A DNA stretch of 64,000 bases from JABSQH01 sp965230015 (GCA_965230015.1 CBDDKF010000021.1:122077-186076), one strand, 5' to 3'. Numbered from the stretch's first letter, positions 17,163 through 25,951 are shown. Numbers and translations: made by a program. Notes: generated from the sequence alone by a model not told the origin.

Positions 17163-18128
17163 ATGCGACCCTCCCCGACCACCACCAGTACCCGTCCCGG
17201 CGCACGTCGCGTCGGGAAGCTGCTGCCCATCGTGGCCGCTGGCGCACTTGTCCTCGCCGCCTGCGGCGACGACGACGACAGCGACTCGAGCGATACCACC
17301 GCGGCAGCGTCGGACACCACCGCCGCCAGCGAGACCACTGCGGCGACCGAGACCACTGCAGCCAGCGGCGGCGCCGACTGCTCGGCGACCATCGAAGAGG
17401 GCACGTTGACAATTGCCACCGGCGAGCCGGCGTTCTTCCCCTGGGTGATCGACGACAATCCCGAATCCGGTGAAGGCTTCGAGGCCGCGGTGGCCTACGC
17501 CGTGGCTCAAGAGATGGGCTACTCCGCCGACCAGGTCACCTGGGTACGCACCACCTTCGACGAGGCGATCCAGCCCGGACCGAAGAGCTTCGACTTCAAC
17601 CTGCAGCAGTACTCGATCACCGAGGAGCGCGCCGAGAACGTCGACTTCTCGCCGCCGTACTACACCTCGAACCAGGCGATCGTCGGCCTCGAAGGCTCGG
17701 CGGCAATCGGCGCGACCACCGTCGAAGAACTCAAGGACGTCAAGTTCGGCGCCCAGGCCGGCACCACCAGCCTGCAGTTCATCACCGACGTGATCCAGCC
17801 GAACGAAGAGCCGTTCGTGTACAACGACAACGTCGGCGCCAAGGCCGCCCTCGACGCCAACCAGATCGACGCTGCCGTGTTCGACCTGCCGACGGCGCTG
17901 TTCGTGTCGGCGGTGGAGATCGAAGGCTCGGTGGTCACCGGGCAGTTCTCGCCCGACGCCGGCGGGACCACCGACGACTTCGGTCTGGTGCTCGAGAAGG
18001 ACAGCCCGCTCACCGACTGCGTGAGCGAGGCCGTGACCGCACTCACCGACTCCGGTGAGCTGGAGGCGCTGACCAACGAGTGGCTGTCGGAGAACACCGA
18101 CGTGCCGTTCATCACCACCGAGAGCTGA
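17163..18128 (+). CDS. ABC transporter substrate-binding lipoprotein, polar amino acid type
   Basis: A 321-residue lipoprotein: basic N-terminus, hydrophobic LLPIVAAGALVLAAC with the lipid-modified Cys, a Thr/Ala/Ser linker, then a family 3 solute-binding domain. Visible motifs are TLTIATGEPAFFPWVIDD, GEGFEAAVAYAVAQEM, the RTTFDEAIQ segment that replaces the usual FDGLIPAL, and DFSPPYYTSNQAIVGL. It captures an amino acid or related small polar solute outside the membrane for the permease and ATPase that follow. ATG 17163 is preceded by AAGGAG. The permease begins one base after its stop. Confidence 0.88.
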   Translation: MRPSPTTTSTRPGARRVGKLLPIVAAGALVLAACGDDDDSDSSDTTAAASDTTAASETTAATETTAASGGADCSATIEEGTLTIATGEPAFFPWVIDDNPESGEGFEAAVAYAVAQEMGYSADQVTWVRTTFDEAIQPGPKSFDFNLQQYSITEERAENVDFSPPYYTSNQAIVGLEGSAAIGATTVEELKDVKFGAQAGTTSLQFITDVIQPNEEPFVYNDNVGAKAALDANQIDAAVFDLPTALFVSAVEIEGSVVTGQFSPDAGGTTDDFGLVLEKDSPLTDCVSEAVTALTDSGELEALTNEWLSENTDVPFITTES

Positions 18129-18129
18129 C

Positions 18130-18978
18130 ATGGCCACCGCTCCGGCGCCGGCGCTCACCCGGCGACAGGCGTACGACCGGGCACGCCGGCGCCGGGCGGT
18201 GATCATCGCCACGACGAGCACCGTGCTCGTCGTGGTGGCGCTCGTCATCCTGATCCCGCTGACGCCACGCTGGGATCGCGTTCGCCAGTCGTTCTTCGAC
18301 GGCGACGTACTGCGCGAAACGTTCCCCGGCCTGCTCTCGGCCTTCTGGCTCGACGTGCAGATCTTCTTGTGGTCGACGCCGCTGATCCTGGCGCTGTCGG
18401 TGCTCGTGGCCGTCGCCCGCAACTCGCGCAGCCCTGCGCTGTTCCCGATCCGCGCCTTCGCCGTGATCTACACCGACGTGTTCCGCGGCGTCCCGGTGAT
18501 CCTCACCATCTTGTTGATCGGCTTCGGCGTGCCCGGACTGTTCGAGTCACGTGAGTGGTCGAACCCGCTGATCTGGGGCACCGTGGCGCTCGTGCTGTCG
18601 TATTCGGCCTACGTGTCGGAGGTGTTCCGCGCGGGCATCGAAAGCATCCACGAAAGCCAACGTGCAGCCGCCCGATCGCTCGGGATGACGACCAACCAAA
18701 CGATGTCGACGGTGATCCTCCCCCAGGCCACTCGTCGCGTCATCCCGCCGTTGATGAACAGCCTCGTCAGCCTGCAGAAAGACGTGGCGCTGGTCAGCCT
18801 GATCGGACCGGTCGAAGTGTTGCGACGCGCCCAGATCGACTCATCGCTGTTCGCCAACTTCACCCCCTATGTGGGCGCGGCGATCATCTTCTTGGCCGTG
18901 ACGATCCCCTGCACACGCTTCGCCGACTACCTGCTCGCCCGACAGCGACGGCGGACCGGCGCCACCGCGATCGCCTGA
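18130..18978 (+). CDS. ABC transporter permease, polar amino acid (HisM/GlnP type)
   Basis: A 282-residue inner-membrane protein with about five hydrophobic helices. It carries the HisM/GlnP signature FRGVPVILTILLIGFG and the EAA loop region ESIHESQRAAARSLGMT followed by ILPQATRRVIPPLMN, where the ATPase docks. No second permease gene is present, so the channel is probably a homodimer. It is tightly spaced between the binding-protein gene and the ATPase gene, showing a single operon. Substrate cannot be told from the sequence. Confidence 0.88.
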   Translation: MATAPAPALTRRQAYDRARRRRAVIIATTSTVLVVVALVILIPLTPRWDRVRQSFFDGDVLRETFPGLLSAFWLDVQIFLWSTPLILALSVLVAVARNSRSPALFPIRAFAVIYTDVFRGVPVILTILLIGFGVPGLFESREWSNPLIWGTVALVLSYSAYVSEVFRAGIESIHESQRAAARSLGMTTNQTMSTVILPQATRRVIPPLMNSLVSLQKDVALVSLIGPVEVLRRAQIDSSLFANFTPYVGAAIIFLAVTIPCTRFADYLLARQRRRTGATAIA

Positions 18979-19009
18979 CGGCGAGCACCGAGACTCCAAC
19001 AACACACCA

Positions 19010-19774
19010 ATGACACTGGGCGACCCCTCCACCCTCAAGCTCGCGTTGCGCAACGTGCACAAGGCGTTCGACGACACCGTCGTGCTCGACGGCATCGACC
19101 TCGATGTCGCCGAAGGCGACGTAATCACGTTGATCGGCGCGTCGGGTTCTGGCAAGTCGACGCTCTTGCGTTGCGTGAACCTGCTCGAACCGATCGACGA
19201 CGGCGAGGTGTACCTCGACGGCATCGACATCGCCGAGCCGGGGCTCGACCCCGACCCGATCCGCCGCAGCATCGGCATGGTGTTCCAGAGCTTCAACCTG
19301 TTTCCGCACATGAGCGTGGTCGACAACGTGGCCATCGGGCCGCGCAAGGTGCTCAAGACGCCCAAGGCCGAGGCCCGCACCGCGGCACGGGCGATGCTCG
19401 ATCGGCTCGGCCTGTCGGCGCGCGCTGACGCCTACCCCGATCAGCTCTCGGGTGGCCAGCAGCAGCGCGTCGCCATCGCGCGCTCGCTGGCAATGAACCC
19501 CGAGGTGATGCTGCTCGACGAGATCACCTCAGCCCTCGACCCCGAGCTGGTCGGCGAGGTGCTCGACGTGGTGCGCGGCTTGAAAGCCGACGGGATGACG
19601 ATGCTCATCGCCACCCACGAGATGGCCTTCGCCCGAGAGATCTCCGACCGGGTGTGTTACCTCCACGAAGGCCGCATCCTCGAACAGGCCGCACCCGAAG
19701 AATTGTTCGGCAACCCCCAACTCGAGCGCACCAAGGCCTTCCTCCAACGGGTCACCGACGCCGGCCGCATGTAG
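19010..19774 (+). CDS. ABC transporter ATP-binding protein, polar amino acid (GlnQ type)
   Basis: A 254-residue cytoplasmic ATPase with Walker A GASGSGKST, Q-loop FQSFNLFPHMSVVDNV, signature LSGGQQQRVAIARSLAM, Walker B VMLLDEITSALDP and switch His in IATHEMAFA. The FNLFPH segment and the overall length are those of the glutamine/histidine uptake subfamily. It completes the binding protein-permease-ATPase operon begun at 17163. ATG 19010 gives a short natural N-terminus. Its stop is followed at once by three copies of the bulged-hairpin repeat. Confidence 0.92.
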   Translation: MTLGDPSTLKLALRNVHKAFDDTVVLDGIDLDVAEGDVITLIGASGSGKSTLLRCVNLLEPIDDGEVYLDGIDIAEPGLDPDPIRRSIGMVFQSFNLFPHMSVVDNVAIGPRKVLKTPKAEARTAARAMLDRLGLSARADAYPDQLSGGQQQRVAIARSLAMNPEVMLLDEITSALDPELVGEVLDVVRGLKADGMTMLIATHEMAFAREISDRVCYLHEGRILEQAAPEELFGNPQLERTKAFLQRVTDAGRM

Positions 19775-19776
19775 CC

Positions 19777-19931
19777 GAAACTCTGGGGATTCCGCGCACC
19801 ACGCGTGCGATTTCGACAGGAGAACCGCGCAAATTCTGGGGATTCCGCGCGCGACGCGCGCGATTTCTACAGGAGAACCGCGGAAACTCTGGGGGGTGCG
19901 CGCCACGCGCGCGATTTCTACAGGAGAACGG
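19777..19931. repeat. Three tandem copies (53-bp period) of a bulged-hairpin repeat
   Basis: Copies start at 19777, 19830 and 19883. Each reads about GAAAYTCTGGGGATTCC, then a GC palindrome such as GCGCGCGACGCGCGC, then GATTTCTACAGGAGAACCGCG. GAAAT can pair with ATTTC outside the GC stem, leaving the TCTGGGGATTCC part as a one-sided bulge. The element fills the gap between the convergent ATPase and histidine kinase genes, and the kinase stop codon lies inside the third copy. The same element is found at 51500-51617. Confidence 0.85.
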
Positions 19932-21276
19932 CAGGGAGGCGGAGCATCACGCGGGCGCCGCCGGTGGGCGATTCACCGATCTCCACCTCGCCGCCGTGGG
20001 TGCGCACTACCTCGGCAACGATCGCCAGGCCGAGTCCCGCGCCGCCCCGCTCGCGATCGCGAGCCTCGTCGAGACGCACGAAGCGGTCGAACACGCGCTG
20101 ACGGTCGTGCTCGGCGATGCCCGGGCCGTCGTCGTCGACCGTGATCACCGCCCGGTCGTCGCGCTGGTCGAGAGTGACGTCGACCACGGTCGACGCATGC
20201 CGTGCCGCGTTGTCGACGACGTTGCGGACGGCGCGTTGCACCTGGTTCGGCACGCCGTTGATGCGCACCGGACGGTCGATCGACACGCGCACCGGCACGT
20301 CGTGGGGGCGCTGTGCTTCGGTGCGCACCACGTCGTCGAGATCGACCTCGGTCATCGCCCCGTGTTCGTCGGCTTCGAGCCGAGCGAGCACGAGGAGATC
20401 GTCGATCAGCGTTCCCAGGTGCTCGGCTTCGGCGAGCACCGTCTGCGCGGTGGCCGGCCAATCGGCGTCGTCGGGATGAGCCAACGCCACTTCGAGCTGG
20501 GTGCGACTGGCGGCCACCGGACTGCGCAACTCGTGCGACGCATCGGCCGCCAGCTGCCGTTGCCGCCGCTGCGCGGTCTCCAGTCGGTCGAGCATCCCGT
20601 TCATCGTGACGGCAAGGTCGCGGATCTCGTCGCTACCGGCCGGCTCCGGGACGCGCTCGGCGAGCCGTTGGTCGTCGATCTCGCGCACGCGCGAGGTGAT
20701 TGCCCGAACGGGCCGCAATGCTCGTCCGCTGACGTAGTAGGTCAGCCCGGCGACGAGGGCGATCAACATCGGGAGCGCCACCCACAGGGCGGTGCGCACC
20801 GTGTCGAGGCTGTCGAGTACCGGCTGCAACGGGTTGGCAGCCGCAATCGTGAACTGTTCATTGCCGATCGACACCGATGACGCCACCGCAGCGACGTCGT
20901 CGCCGAGATCGACCTCCTCGATCTGTCCGGCGACGAGCGTGGCAGTGTCATCGTCGACGGGGACGATCTCGATCGTGGGCGAGCCGGGCTCGCCCGACGC
21001 ACCGATCTGCCGCCCGGACTCGTCCAGGATGACGACGCGGCTGGTGGTCGCAGACGCGGCAGGTGTCGCCGTTGCGGCGTCGCCGCTCTCGGCGACCTCG
21101 AGCCCGTCGATGTACGCGCTGAGGTCGGCCTCGGCTGCCTCGAACCGTTCGTCGACCAATTGCGACTCGACCACGTTGAGCAACGCCACCGCCAGCACGA
21201 TCGCGCCGACGCCGAACACTGCGGTGACCGCTGCGACGATGCGCAACCGGACGCCGGTGCGCGACCTCATGCCCAT
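19918..21276 (-). CDS. Two-component sensor histidine kinase
   Basis: A 452-residue membrane kinase. It has a TM helix near the N-terminus (IVAAVTAVFGVGAIVLAVALL), an extracellular sensor domain of about 130 residues, a second TM helix (LWVALPMLIALVAGLTYYV), a HAMP linker, the phospho-acceptor H-box ADASHELRSPVAA, the N-box VVDNAARHAS, and G boxes DDGPGIAEHD and GGAGLGLAIVAEVVR. The start ATG at 21276 overlaps the regulator stop as TAATG, so both are translated together. The stop codon falls in a copy of the hairpin repeat, so the last three codons come from the repeat. It probably controls the divergent efflux operon. Confidence 0.92.
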   Translation of the reverse strand: MGMRSRTGVRLRIVAAVTAVFGVGAIVLAVALLNVVESQLVDERFEAAEADLSAYIDGLEVAESGDAATATPAASATTSRVVILDESGRQIGASGEPGSPTIEIVPVDDDTATLVAGQIEEVDLGDDVAAVASSVSIGNEQFTIAAANPLQPVLDSLDTVRTALWVALPMLIALVAGLTYYVSGRALRPVRAITSRVREIDDQRLAERVPEPAGSDEIRDLAVTMNGMLDRLETAQRRQRQLAADASHELRSPVAASRTQLEVALAHPDDADWPATAQTVLAEAEHLGTLIDDLLVLARLEADEHGAMTEVDLDDVVRTEAQRPHDVPVRVSIDRPVRINGVPNQVQRAVRNVVDNAARHASTVVDVTLDQRDDRAVITVDDDGPGIAEHDRQRVFDRFVRLDEARDRERGGAGLGLAIVAEVVRTHGGEVEIGESPTGGARVMLRLPAVLL

Positions 21277-21950
21277 TACGGTGCCGCCACTTGGTAGCCA
21301 ACACCGCGCACCGTCTGGATCAACTTCACATCGTGGCCACCATCGATCTTGCGACGCAGGTAGCCGACGTACACATCGACCACATTGCTGTCGCCGTCGA
21401 AGTCGGTACCCCACACTCGGTCGAGCAATTCGCTGCGGCTGAACGGCTGGGCGGGCTCGCGCATCAACGTGGTGAGCAGCGCGCGCTCTCGGGGAGTGAG
21501 ATCGACGATGCTGCCCGCACGAGTGCAACGGTGCCGCGCCGTGTCGAGTCGGAGATCGCCGACCTCAAGCACGTCTGGCTGACGGGGGCCACTCCCCCGC
21601 CGCATCTGCGCGCGCAACCGGGCGACGAGCACCGGGAACGAGAACGGCTTCGTCAGATAATCGTCGGCGCCGAGCTCCAGCCCTTCGACCTGATCGAAGT
21701 CGCCATCCTTCGCGGTCAACATGAGGATCGGCGTGTCGACGCCCTCCGACCGCAGCGACCGGCACACCTCGTAGCCGTTGAGCCCCGGCAGCATGATGTC
21801 GAGAACGATGGCGTCGTACTCGAACTCGCGGGCACGCCACAGCCCGTCGATGCCATCGACCGACACGTCGACGACGAAACCCTCGGCATCGAGGCCGCGT
21901 TGGAGCGCATCGGCCAGCGACGCGTTGTCCTCGACGACCAGCACTTTCAT
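21276..21950 (-). CDS. OmpR/PhoB-family response regulator
   Basis: A 224-residue regulator. The receiver domain has the acidic pocket VVEDN, the phospho-acceptor Asp51 in AIVLDIMLPG, the conserved Thr in LMLTAKD and Lys in YLTKPFSFPVL. The C-terminal winged-helix DNA-binding domain shows LTPRERALLTTLMREPAQP and VVDVYVGYLRRKI ending TVRGVGYQ. Its gene is transcribed with the kinase and divergent from the MacAB-like operon at 22039, making that operon its likely target together with autoregulation. Confidence 0.95.
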   Translation of the reverse strand: MKVLVVEDNASLADALQRGLDAEGFVVDVSVDGIDGLWRAREFEYDAIVLDIMLPGLNGYEVCRSLRSEGVDTPILMLTAKDGDFDQVEGLELGADDYLTKPFSFPVLVARLRAQMRRGSGPRQPDVLEVGDLRLDTARHRCTRAGSIVDLTPRERALLTTLMREPAQPFSRSELLDRVWGTDFDGDSNVVDVYVGYLRRKIDGGHDVKLIQTVRGVGYQVAAP

Positions 21951-22038
21951 CGGTGACCAGCCTGGCAGCTGATTCCTAAGGATCAGATGAGAGCAGCCTT
22001 CAGATTGGTCACAGCACCTGATCGTCACCATCGGCTCC
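21951..22038. promoter_or_regulatory. Divergent control region between two-component and efflux operons
   Basis: The 88-base gap carries TCAGAT at 21983-21988 and again at 22000-22005 (17-base step), and a near-palindrome CTGATTCCTAAGGATCAG at 21969-21986. OmpR-type regulators bind spaced direct repeats, so these are candidate sites for the regulator encoded next to it. Promoter hexamers are not clear. Confidence 0.4.
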
Positions 22039-22758
22039 ATGACCAACCCCCAGGCCCCCACCGGCCACTCCACCGGCAACCTCGAAACCAGCGCCATCGA
22101 CACCCCCGGCAGCACCAGCGCCGTCCTCACGGCCGACGCAACGACGCACCGCACCGCCGCGCGCCGCCGTTCATCGCTCGCGCTGTCGTTGGCCGCCGTT
22201 GGCGGCCTCGCCCTCGCCGCATGCGGCGGCGGGAGCAACGACGACGACAGCGGCATCGCCAGCCTCGATGGTTCCGGCGACGGCGAGACGGCAGCCGACA
22301 TCGACCCGGAACTGGCGATGGCCGACTACCGGGAATGCCTCGCCGAGAACGGCGTCGACATCAACATCCAAGCCGGCTCCGGCGGCGGTTCGATCTCGCT
22401 CGAGGGCGGCGGCGAAGCCGATCCCCAAGCTGGCGGTGGCGGCTTCGACATCGACGCGTTCCGCGCCGCATCGGAGGCCTGCGCCGACCTCGCCGAAGCA
22501 GCGATGGGCTCGTTCACCCCCGACCCCCAGCAGCAGGCCGCGATGGAAGATGCCCAGCTGCGCTTCGACGAGTGCATGGCCGACAGGGGCCTCGAGGGCT
22601 ACGGAGGCGCGGTGGCCAGCAGCGGCCTCGCCCTCGACGGCGACACGAGCGCCGCCGACCCACAGTCCGGCGGTTCGCTGGCCGACGTCGACCCCGACGT
22701 GCTCGCTGAAGCGCTCGAAGAGTGCAGCGCCGTCTTCGATGAGCTGGAGGAGAGCTGA
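22039..22758 (+). CDS. Putative secreted lipoprotein linked to an efflux system
   Basis: A 239-residue protein with a long N-terminal tail, an RRR-started signal SSLALSLAAVGGLALAAC (lipobox LAAC) and an acidic Gly/Ser/Asp-rich mature part. Two similar short motifs, MADYRECLAENGVDI and RFDECMADRGLEGY, each with one Cys, plus EACADLAEA and EECSAVFDE, recall the Cys-paired helices of actinobacterial lipoproteins that accompany MacB-type exporters. Function unknown; it may assist the adaptor across the cell wall. Its stop overlaps the next start as TGATG. Confidence 0.65.
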   Translation: MTNPQAPTGHSTGNLETSAIDTPGSTSAVLTADATTHRTAARRRSSLALSLAAVGGLALAACGGGSNDDDSGIASLDGSGDGETAADIDPELAMADYRECLAENGVDINIQAGSGGGSISLEGGGEADPQAGGGGFDIDAFRAASEACADLAEAAMGSFTPDPQQQAAMEDAQLRFDECMADRGLEGYGGAVASSGLALDGDTSAADPQSGGSLADVDPDVLAEALEECSAVFDELEES

Positions 22759-23801
22759 TGAAGCGTCGACTCATCATCGGCGGCACAGCAGCCGCCGCGC
22801 TCATCGGTGGCGCAGCAATCGTCACCACACTCCCCGACGACAGCGCCGCCACCGATCAACCATCAGCCAACGTCGACGCCGACGCCGACGTCGAGATCAT
22901 CGAGGTGACACGTGGCGACTTGCGCGCCGACGTCGAATTCGTCGGTGACACGTCATTCGGCGACGAGTGGCCGCTGCCGCTCCCCGACGAACGCACCGGC
23001 GACGGCATCATCACCTGGGCACCTGAGCCCGGCACGATCGTGGAACCCGGCGAGGTGTTGGTGTACGTCGACGAGGAACCACTGTTCCTGGTGCACGGCG
23101 ACACGCCGCTGTATCGCGACCTGGAACGCACCTCTCCCCCACTCGAGGGGCCCGACGTGCTGCAGTTGCAGCAGTACCTCGCGTTCTTCGGGTACGACGT
23201 CGAGGCCGACGGCGTGTTTGGTTGGAAGACCGAGCGCGCGGTCAAGCAATGGCAAGACGACAACGGACTCGACGACAACGGCGTCGTCACCCGCCAGCAC
23301 ATGGCCTTCGTCGACAATCCGGTGCGGGTGTCGTCCGACCTGCGGGTCGGGACGAGGATCGACGAGCTCATGCTCACCGACGGCACGCCGATCGTGATCG
23401 TCGACACGAGCAACCGGGACCGGGCCGCCCTGCCAGAGGGCAGCGATGTCGAGATCCGCTTCGCCGACGGCACCACCGTTGACGGCGTCGTCACAGAGCA
23501 GCGTCAGATCACCGACGACAACGGCGATCGCATCTGGCGGACCACGATCGAGCCGACCGGCGACATTCCGGGCGACGCATCGATCGTCGACGTGCTCGTG
23601 ATCGACGAGCGGGCGACCGACGTGCTCCTCGTGCCGGTGCGGGCGCTGATCGCACTGGCCGAAGGCAGCTACGGCGTCGAGGTCCGTCTCGCCGACGGCA
23701 GCACAGAGCTACGACCGGTGACCGTCGGTGAAGTCGTCGACGGCCTGGCCGAGATCTCTGGCGACATTCAAGAGGGCGACCAACTGGTGGTACCTCGATG
23801 A
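22758..23801 (+). CDS. Efflux periplasmic-adaptor-like protein with peptidoglycan-binding domain
   Basis: A 347-residue exported protein with an N-terminal hydrophobic anchor (LIIGGTAAAALIGGAAIV). The flanking regions resemble membrane-fusion adaptors: a barrel-sandwich part with GTIVEPGEVLVYVDEEPLFLV, and C-terminal LVPVRALIALAEGSYGVEV typical of HlyD/MacA-type proteins. Inserted between is a PG_binding_1 domain (about residues 125-180, LQLQQYLAFFGYDVEADGVF and TERAVKQWQ). It should link the ABC exporter to the cell wall. The order lipoprotein, adaptor, ATPase, permease supports a MacAB-like system of the Gram-positive kind. Confidence 0.8.
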   Translation: MKRRLIIGGTAAAALIGGAAIVTTLPDDSAATDQPSANVDADADVEIIEVTRGDLRADVEFVGDTSFGDEWPLPLPDERTGDGIITWAPEPGTIVEPGEVLVYVDEEPLFLVHGDTPLYRDLERTSPPLEGPDVLQLQQYLAFFGYDVEADGVFGWKTERAVKQWQDDNGLDDNGVVTRQHMAFVDNPVRVSSDLRVGTRIDELMLTDGTPIVIVDTSNRDRAALPEGSDVEIRFADGTTVDGVVTEQRQITDDNGDRIWRTTIEPTGDIPGDASIVDVLVIDERATDVLLVPVRALIALAEGSYGVEVRLADGSTELRPVTVGEVVDGLAEISGDIQEGDQLVVPR

Positions 23802-24514
23802 CAGCCGTACTCGAACTCGACGGGGTGGTGAAGGACTACCCCGGCACCCCACCGGTGCGCGCCGTCGACCATGTCGACCTCACCGTCGACGAAGGCGACT
23901 TCTTGGCCGTCGTCGGCCAGTCCGGCTCGGGCAAGTCGACGATGCTCAACCTCATCGGCACCCTCGACCGGGCCACCGCCGGCGATGTGATCATCGACGG
24001 TCAACCGGTGTCGGCACTCTCCGACAAGGCGGTCGCCGGACTGCGCGCCCACCGCATCGGCTTCGTCTTCCAGAGCTTCCACCTGCTCGAAAGCCACACG
24101 GCGCTCGACAACGCGGCGATGGGCTTGCTGTATCGCGGCATTCCCCAACGCGAGCGTCGGCAGCGCGCTGCCGACGCACTCGAGCGGGTGCAGCTGGGCC
24201 ATCGCGCCGATCACCGCCCGAGCAAGCTGTCGGGCGGCGAGCGGCAACGAGTGGCGATCGCCCGGGCACTGGTCGGCGATCCGGCCATCGTGCTCGCCGA
24301 CGAACCAACCGGCAACCTCGACTCGGCGACGGGTGAGGAGATCGTCCAGTTGCTGTTCCAACTCAACGAAGAAGGTTCGACGATCGTCGTCGTCACCCAC
24401 GACAACGAACTCGCCGCGCGCCTCCCCCGCCAGGTCACGATGCGCGACGGCCAGATCATCGATCGCCGAGACGCATTCGCTGACGACCGCGAACTCGTAG
24501 GAGCCGGACGATGA
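23798..24514 (+). CDS. ABC exporter ATP-binding protein (MacB/LolD type)
   Basis: A 238-residue ATPase with Walker A GQSGSGKSTMLNLIGTLD, Q-loop FVFQSFHLLESHTALDNAAM, signature KLSGGERQRVAIARAL, Walker B IVLADEPTGNLDS and switch VVVTHDNELA. The LADEPTGNLD and LIGTLDRAT motifs place it in the MacB/LolD/FtsE group that drives mechanotransmission exporters rather than importers. Its start overlaps the adaptor stop (ATGA), and its stop overlaps the permease start. It works with the FtsX-type permease that follows. Confidence 0.93.
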   Translation: MTAVLELDGVVKDYPGTPPVRAVDHVDLTVDEGDFLAVVGQSGSGKSTMLNLIGTLDRATAGDVIIDGQPVSALSDKAVAGLRAHRIGFVFQSFHLLESHTALDNAAMGLLYRGIPQRERRQRAADALERVQLGHRADHRPSKLSGGERQRVAIARALVGDPAIVLADEPTGNLDSATGEEIVQLLFQLNEEGSTIVVVTHDNELAARLPRQVTMRDGQIIDRRDAFADDRELVGAGR

Positions 24515-25701
24515 AGCGGTGGACATCTCGCTTGCTGCTGCGTGACGTCGCATCGACCGGCACATCGGGGCTGCGCGCCCGACGCGGCCGCACCCTCTTG
24601 ACGGCGATCGGGATCGCCATCGGCATTGCGTCGATGGTGTCGGTGCTCGGCATCTCATCATCGAGCCGCGCCGAGGTGATCGCCCAGATCGATGCGCTCG
24701 GGCCCAACCTGTTGCAGGTGCAAGCGGGCAACAACCTGTTCGGCGAGGACGCCCAATTGCCCAACGAAGCGCCCAATATGGTCCGCGCCATTCCGCCGGT
24801 GATCGGGGCGTCCGGAGTGAGCGAACTCGACACGTCGGTGCAACGCAACGACATCGATGCCCCGCGCAACAACGGACTCAGCGTGTTCGCCGCTGAGCCC
24901 GAGCTCCTCGACACCCTCGAGGGCTCCCTCGCCGAGGGCCGATTCCTCGATCCCGCAACCTCCGACTTGCCCGTCGTGGTGCTGGGCGCCGAAGCGGCCG
25001 CACGACTCGGCATCGACAGCCTCGATGGCGGGCCGGTGGTGTACATCGCCGGCGAACCGTTCCAGGTGATCGGCATTCTCGATCCACTCCCGCTGAACCC
25101 CGACATCGATCGATCGGCATTGATCGGCAACGGCATCGCCGAATCGCTCCTGGGCGCCGACATCGTGCCCACCGGACTCTTCGTGCGGACCCATCCGGAT
25201 CACGTCGACGCGGTTCGCCAGGTGCTCGCACGCACCGTCAACCCAGGCGCACCCAACGAGGTCGACGTGTCGCGGCCATCCGACTCGCTCGAGGCTCGGG
25301 CGACCGTCGACGAGAACCTGCAGCGCCTGCTGCTCGGCCTCGGCGGCGTGGCGCTCCTGGTCGGCGGCGTCGGCATCGCCAACGTGATGGTGATCTCGGT
25401 GATGGAGCGACGCGGAGAGATCGGTCTGCGGCGAGCACTCGGTGCGACCCGCCGGCACATCGCCAGCCAGTTCGTTGTCGAGTCGGCCTCGCTGGCCGGG
25501 CTCGGCGGGCTGCTCGGCGTGGCGTTGGGCGCGGCGGTGACCTATGGCTACGCCACCAACCAAGGCTGGGTGGTCGACGTCCCGCTGCAGGGCCTCGTGC
25601 TCGGCGTGCTCGCTGCGCTGGCCGTCGGCACGATCGCCGGCCTGCACCCCGCCAGCCGCGCCGCCCGCCTCGACCCCGCCGACGCCGTTCGACCGTCATG
25701 A
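24511..25701 (+). CDS. ABC exporter permease (MacB/FtsX type)
   Basis: A 396-residue inner-membrane protein with the MacB layout: one N-terminal TM helix (TLLTAIGIAIGIASMVSVLG), an extracytoplasmic domain of about 220 residues with QIDALGPNLLQVQAG and VVVLGAEAAARLG, then three C-terminal helices (GVALLVGGVGIANVMVISVM, LAGLGGLLGVALGAAV, LVLGVLAALAVGTIAG) ending in PASRAARLDPADAVRPS, the coupling tail. Export of a peptide or toxic compound is likely; the substrate is unknown. It is the last gene of the operon, followed by a tandem 98-bp repeat region. Confidence 0.92.
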   Translation: MKRWTSRLLLRDVASTGTSGLRARRGRTLLTAIGIAIGIASMVSVLGISSSSRAEVIAQIDALGPNLLQVQAGNNLFGEDAQLPNEAPNMVRAIPPVIGASGVSELDTSVQRNDIDAPRNNGLSVFAAEPELLDTLEGSLAEGRFLDPATSDLPVVVLGAEAAARLGIDSLDGGPVVYIAGEPFQVIGILDPLPLNPDIDRSALIGNGIAESLLGADIVPTGLFVRTHPDHVDAVRQVLARTVNPGAPNEVDVSRPSDSLEARATVDENLQRLLLGLGGVALLVGGVGIANVMVISVMERRGEIGLRRALGATRRHIASQFVVESASLAGLGGLLGVALGAAVTYGYATNQGWVVDVPLQGLVLGVLAALAVGTIAGLHPASRAARLDPADAVRPS

Positions 25702-25705
25702 CTGT

Positions 25706-25883
25706 GCTCGGTCGGCCTGGCGGCCTTCCCCTCGCCTCCCGTGCTCGCGCCCATGGCGCTCGCCCACCTGCGGCCGGCGCGGGAGCCTGGCCGTTCTCAT
25801 CGGGCTCGGTCGGCCTGGCGGCCTTCCCCTCGCCTCCCGTGCTCGCGCCCATGGCGCTCGCCCACCTGCGGCCGGCGCGGGAG
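25706..25883. repeat. Direct repeat, two perfect 80-bp copies at 98-bp spacing
   Basis: Copies at 25706-25785 and 25804-25883 are identical over 80 bases, beginning GCTCGGTCGGCCTGGCGGCC and ending GGCGCGGGAG. After a one-base difference both continue CCTGGCCGT. The 250-base gap between the permease gene and the convergent beta-helix gene holds this duplication, a possible hairpin-repeat copy, and no credible gene. The duplication looks recent. Confidence 0.9.
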
Positions 25884-25898
25884 GCCTGGCCGTCTTCC

Positions 25899-25940
25899 GA
25901 AAAACCCGGGATTCCAGGCGCCTGGCGCCGGATTTGGCGA
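25899..25940. repeat. Possible diverged copy of the bulged-hairpin repeat
   Basis: The sequence AAAAACCCGGGATTCC, followed by the GC palindrome AGGCGCCTGGCGCC and GGATTTGGCG, has the same order of parts as the repeats at 19777 and 51500. It also lies between convergent genes. Identity is weak outside GGGATTCC, so membership is tentative. Confidence 0.35.
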
Positions 25941-25951
25941 ACAGAACGTCG

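Noticed and set aside
19777..19931. CRISPR array
   Set aside because: Copies are 53-base tandem units with little unique sequence between them; no cas genes are present.
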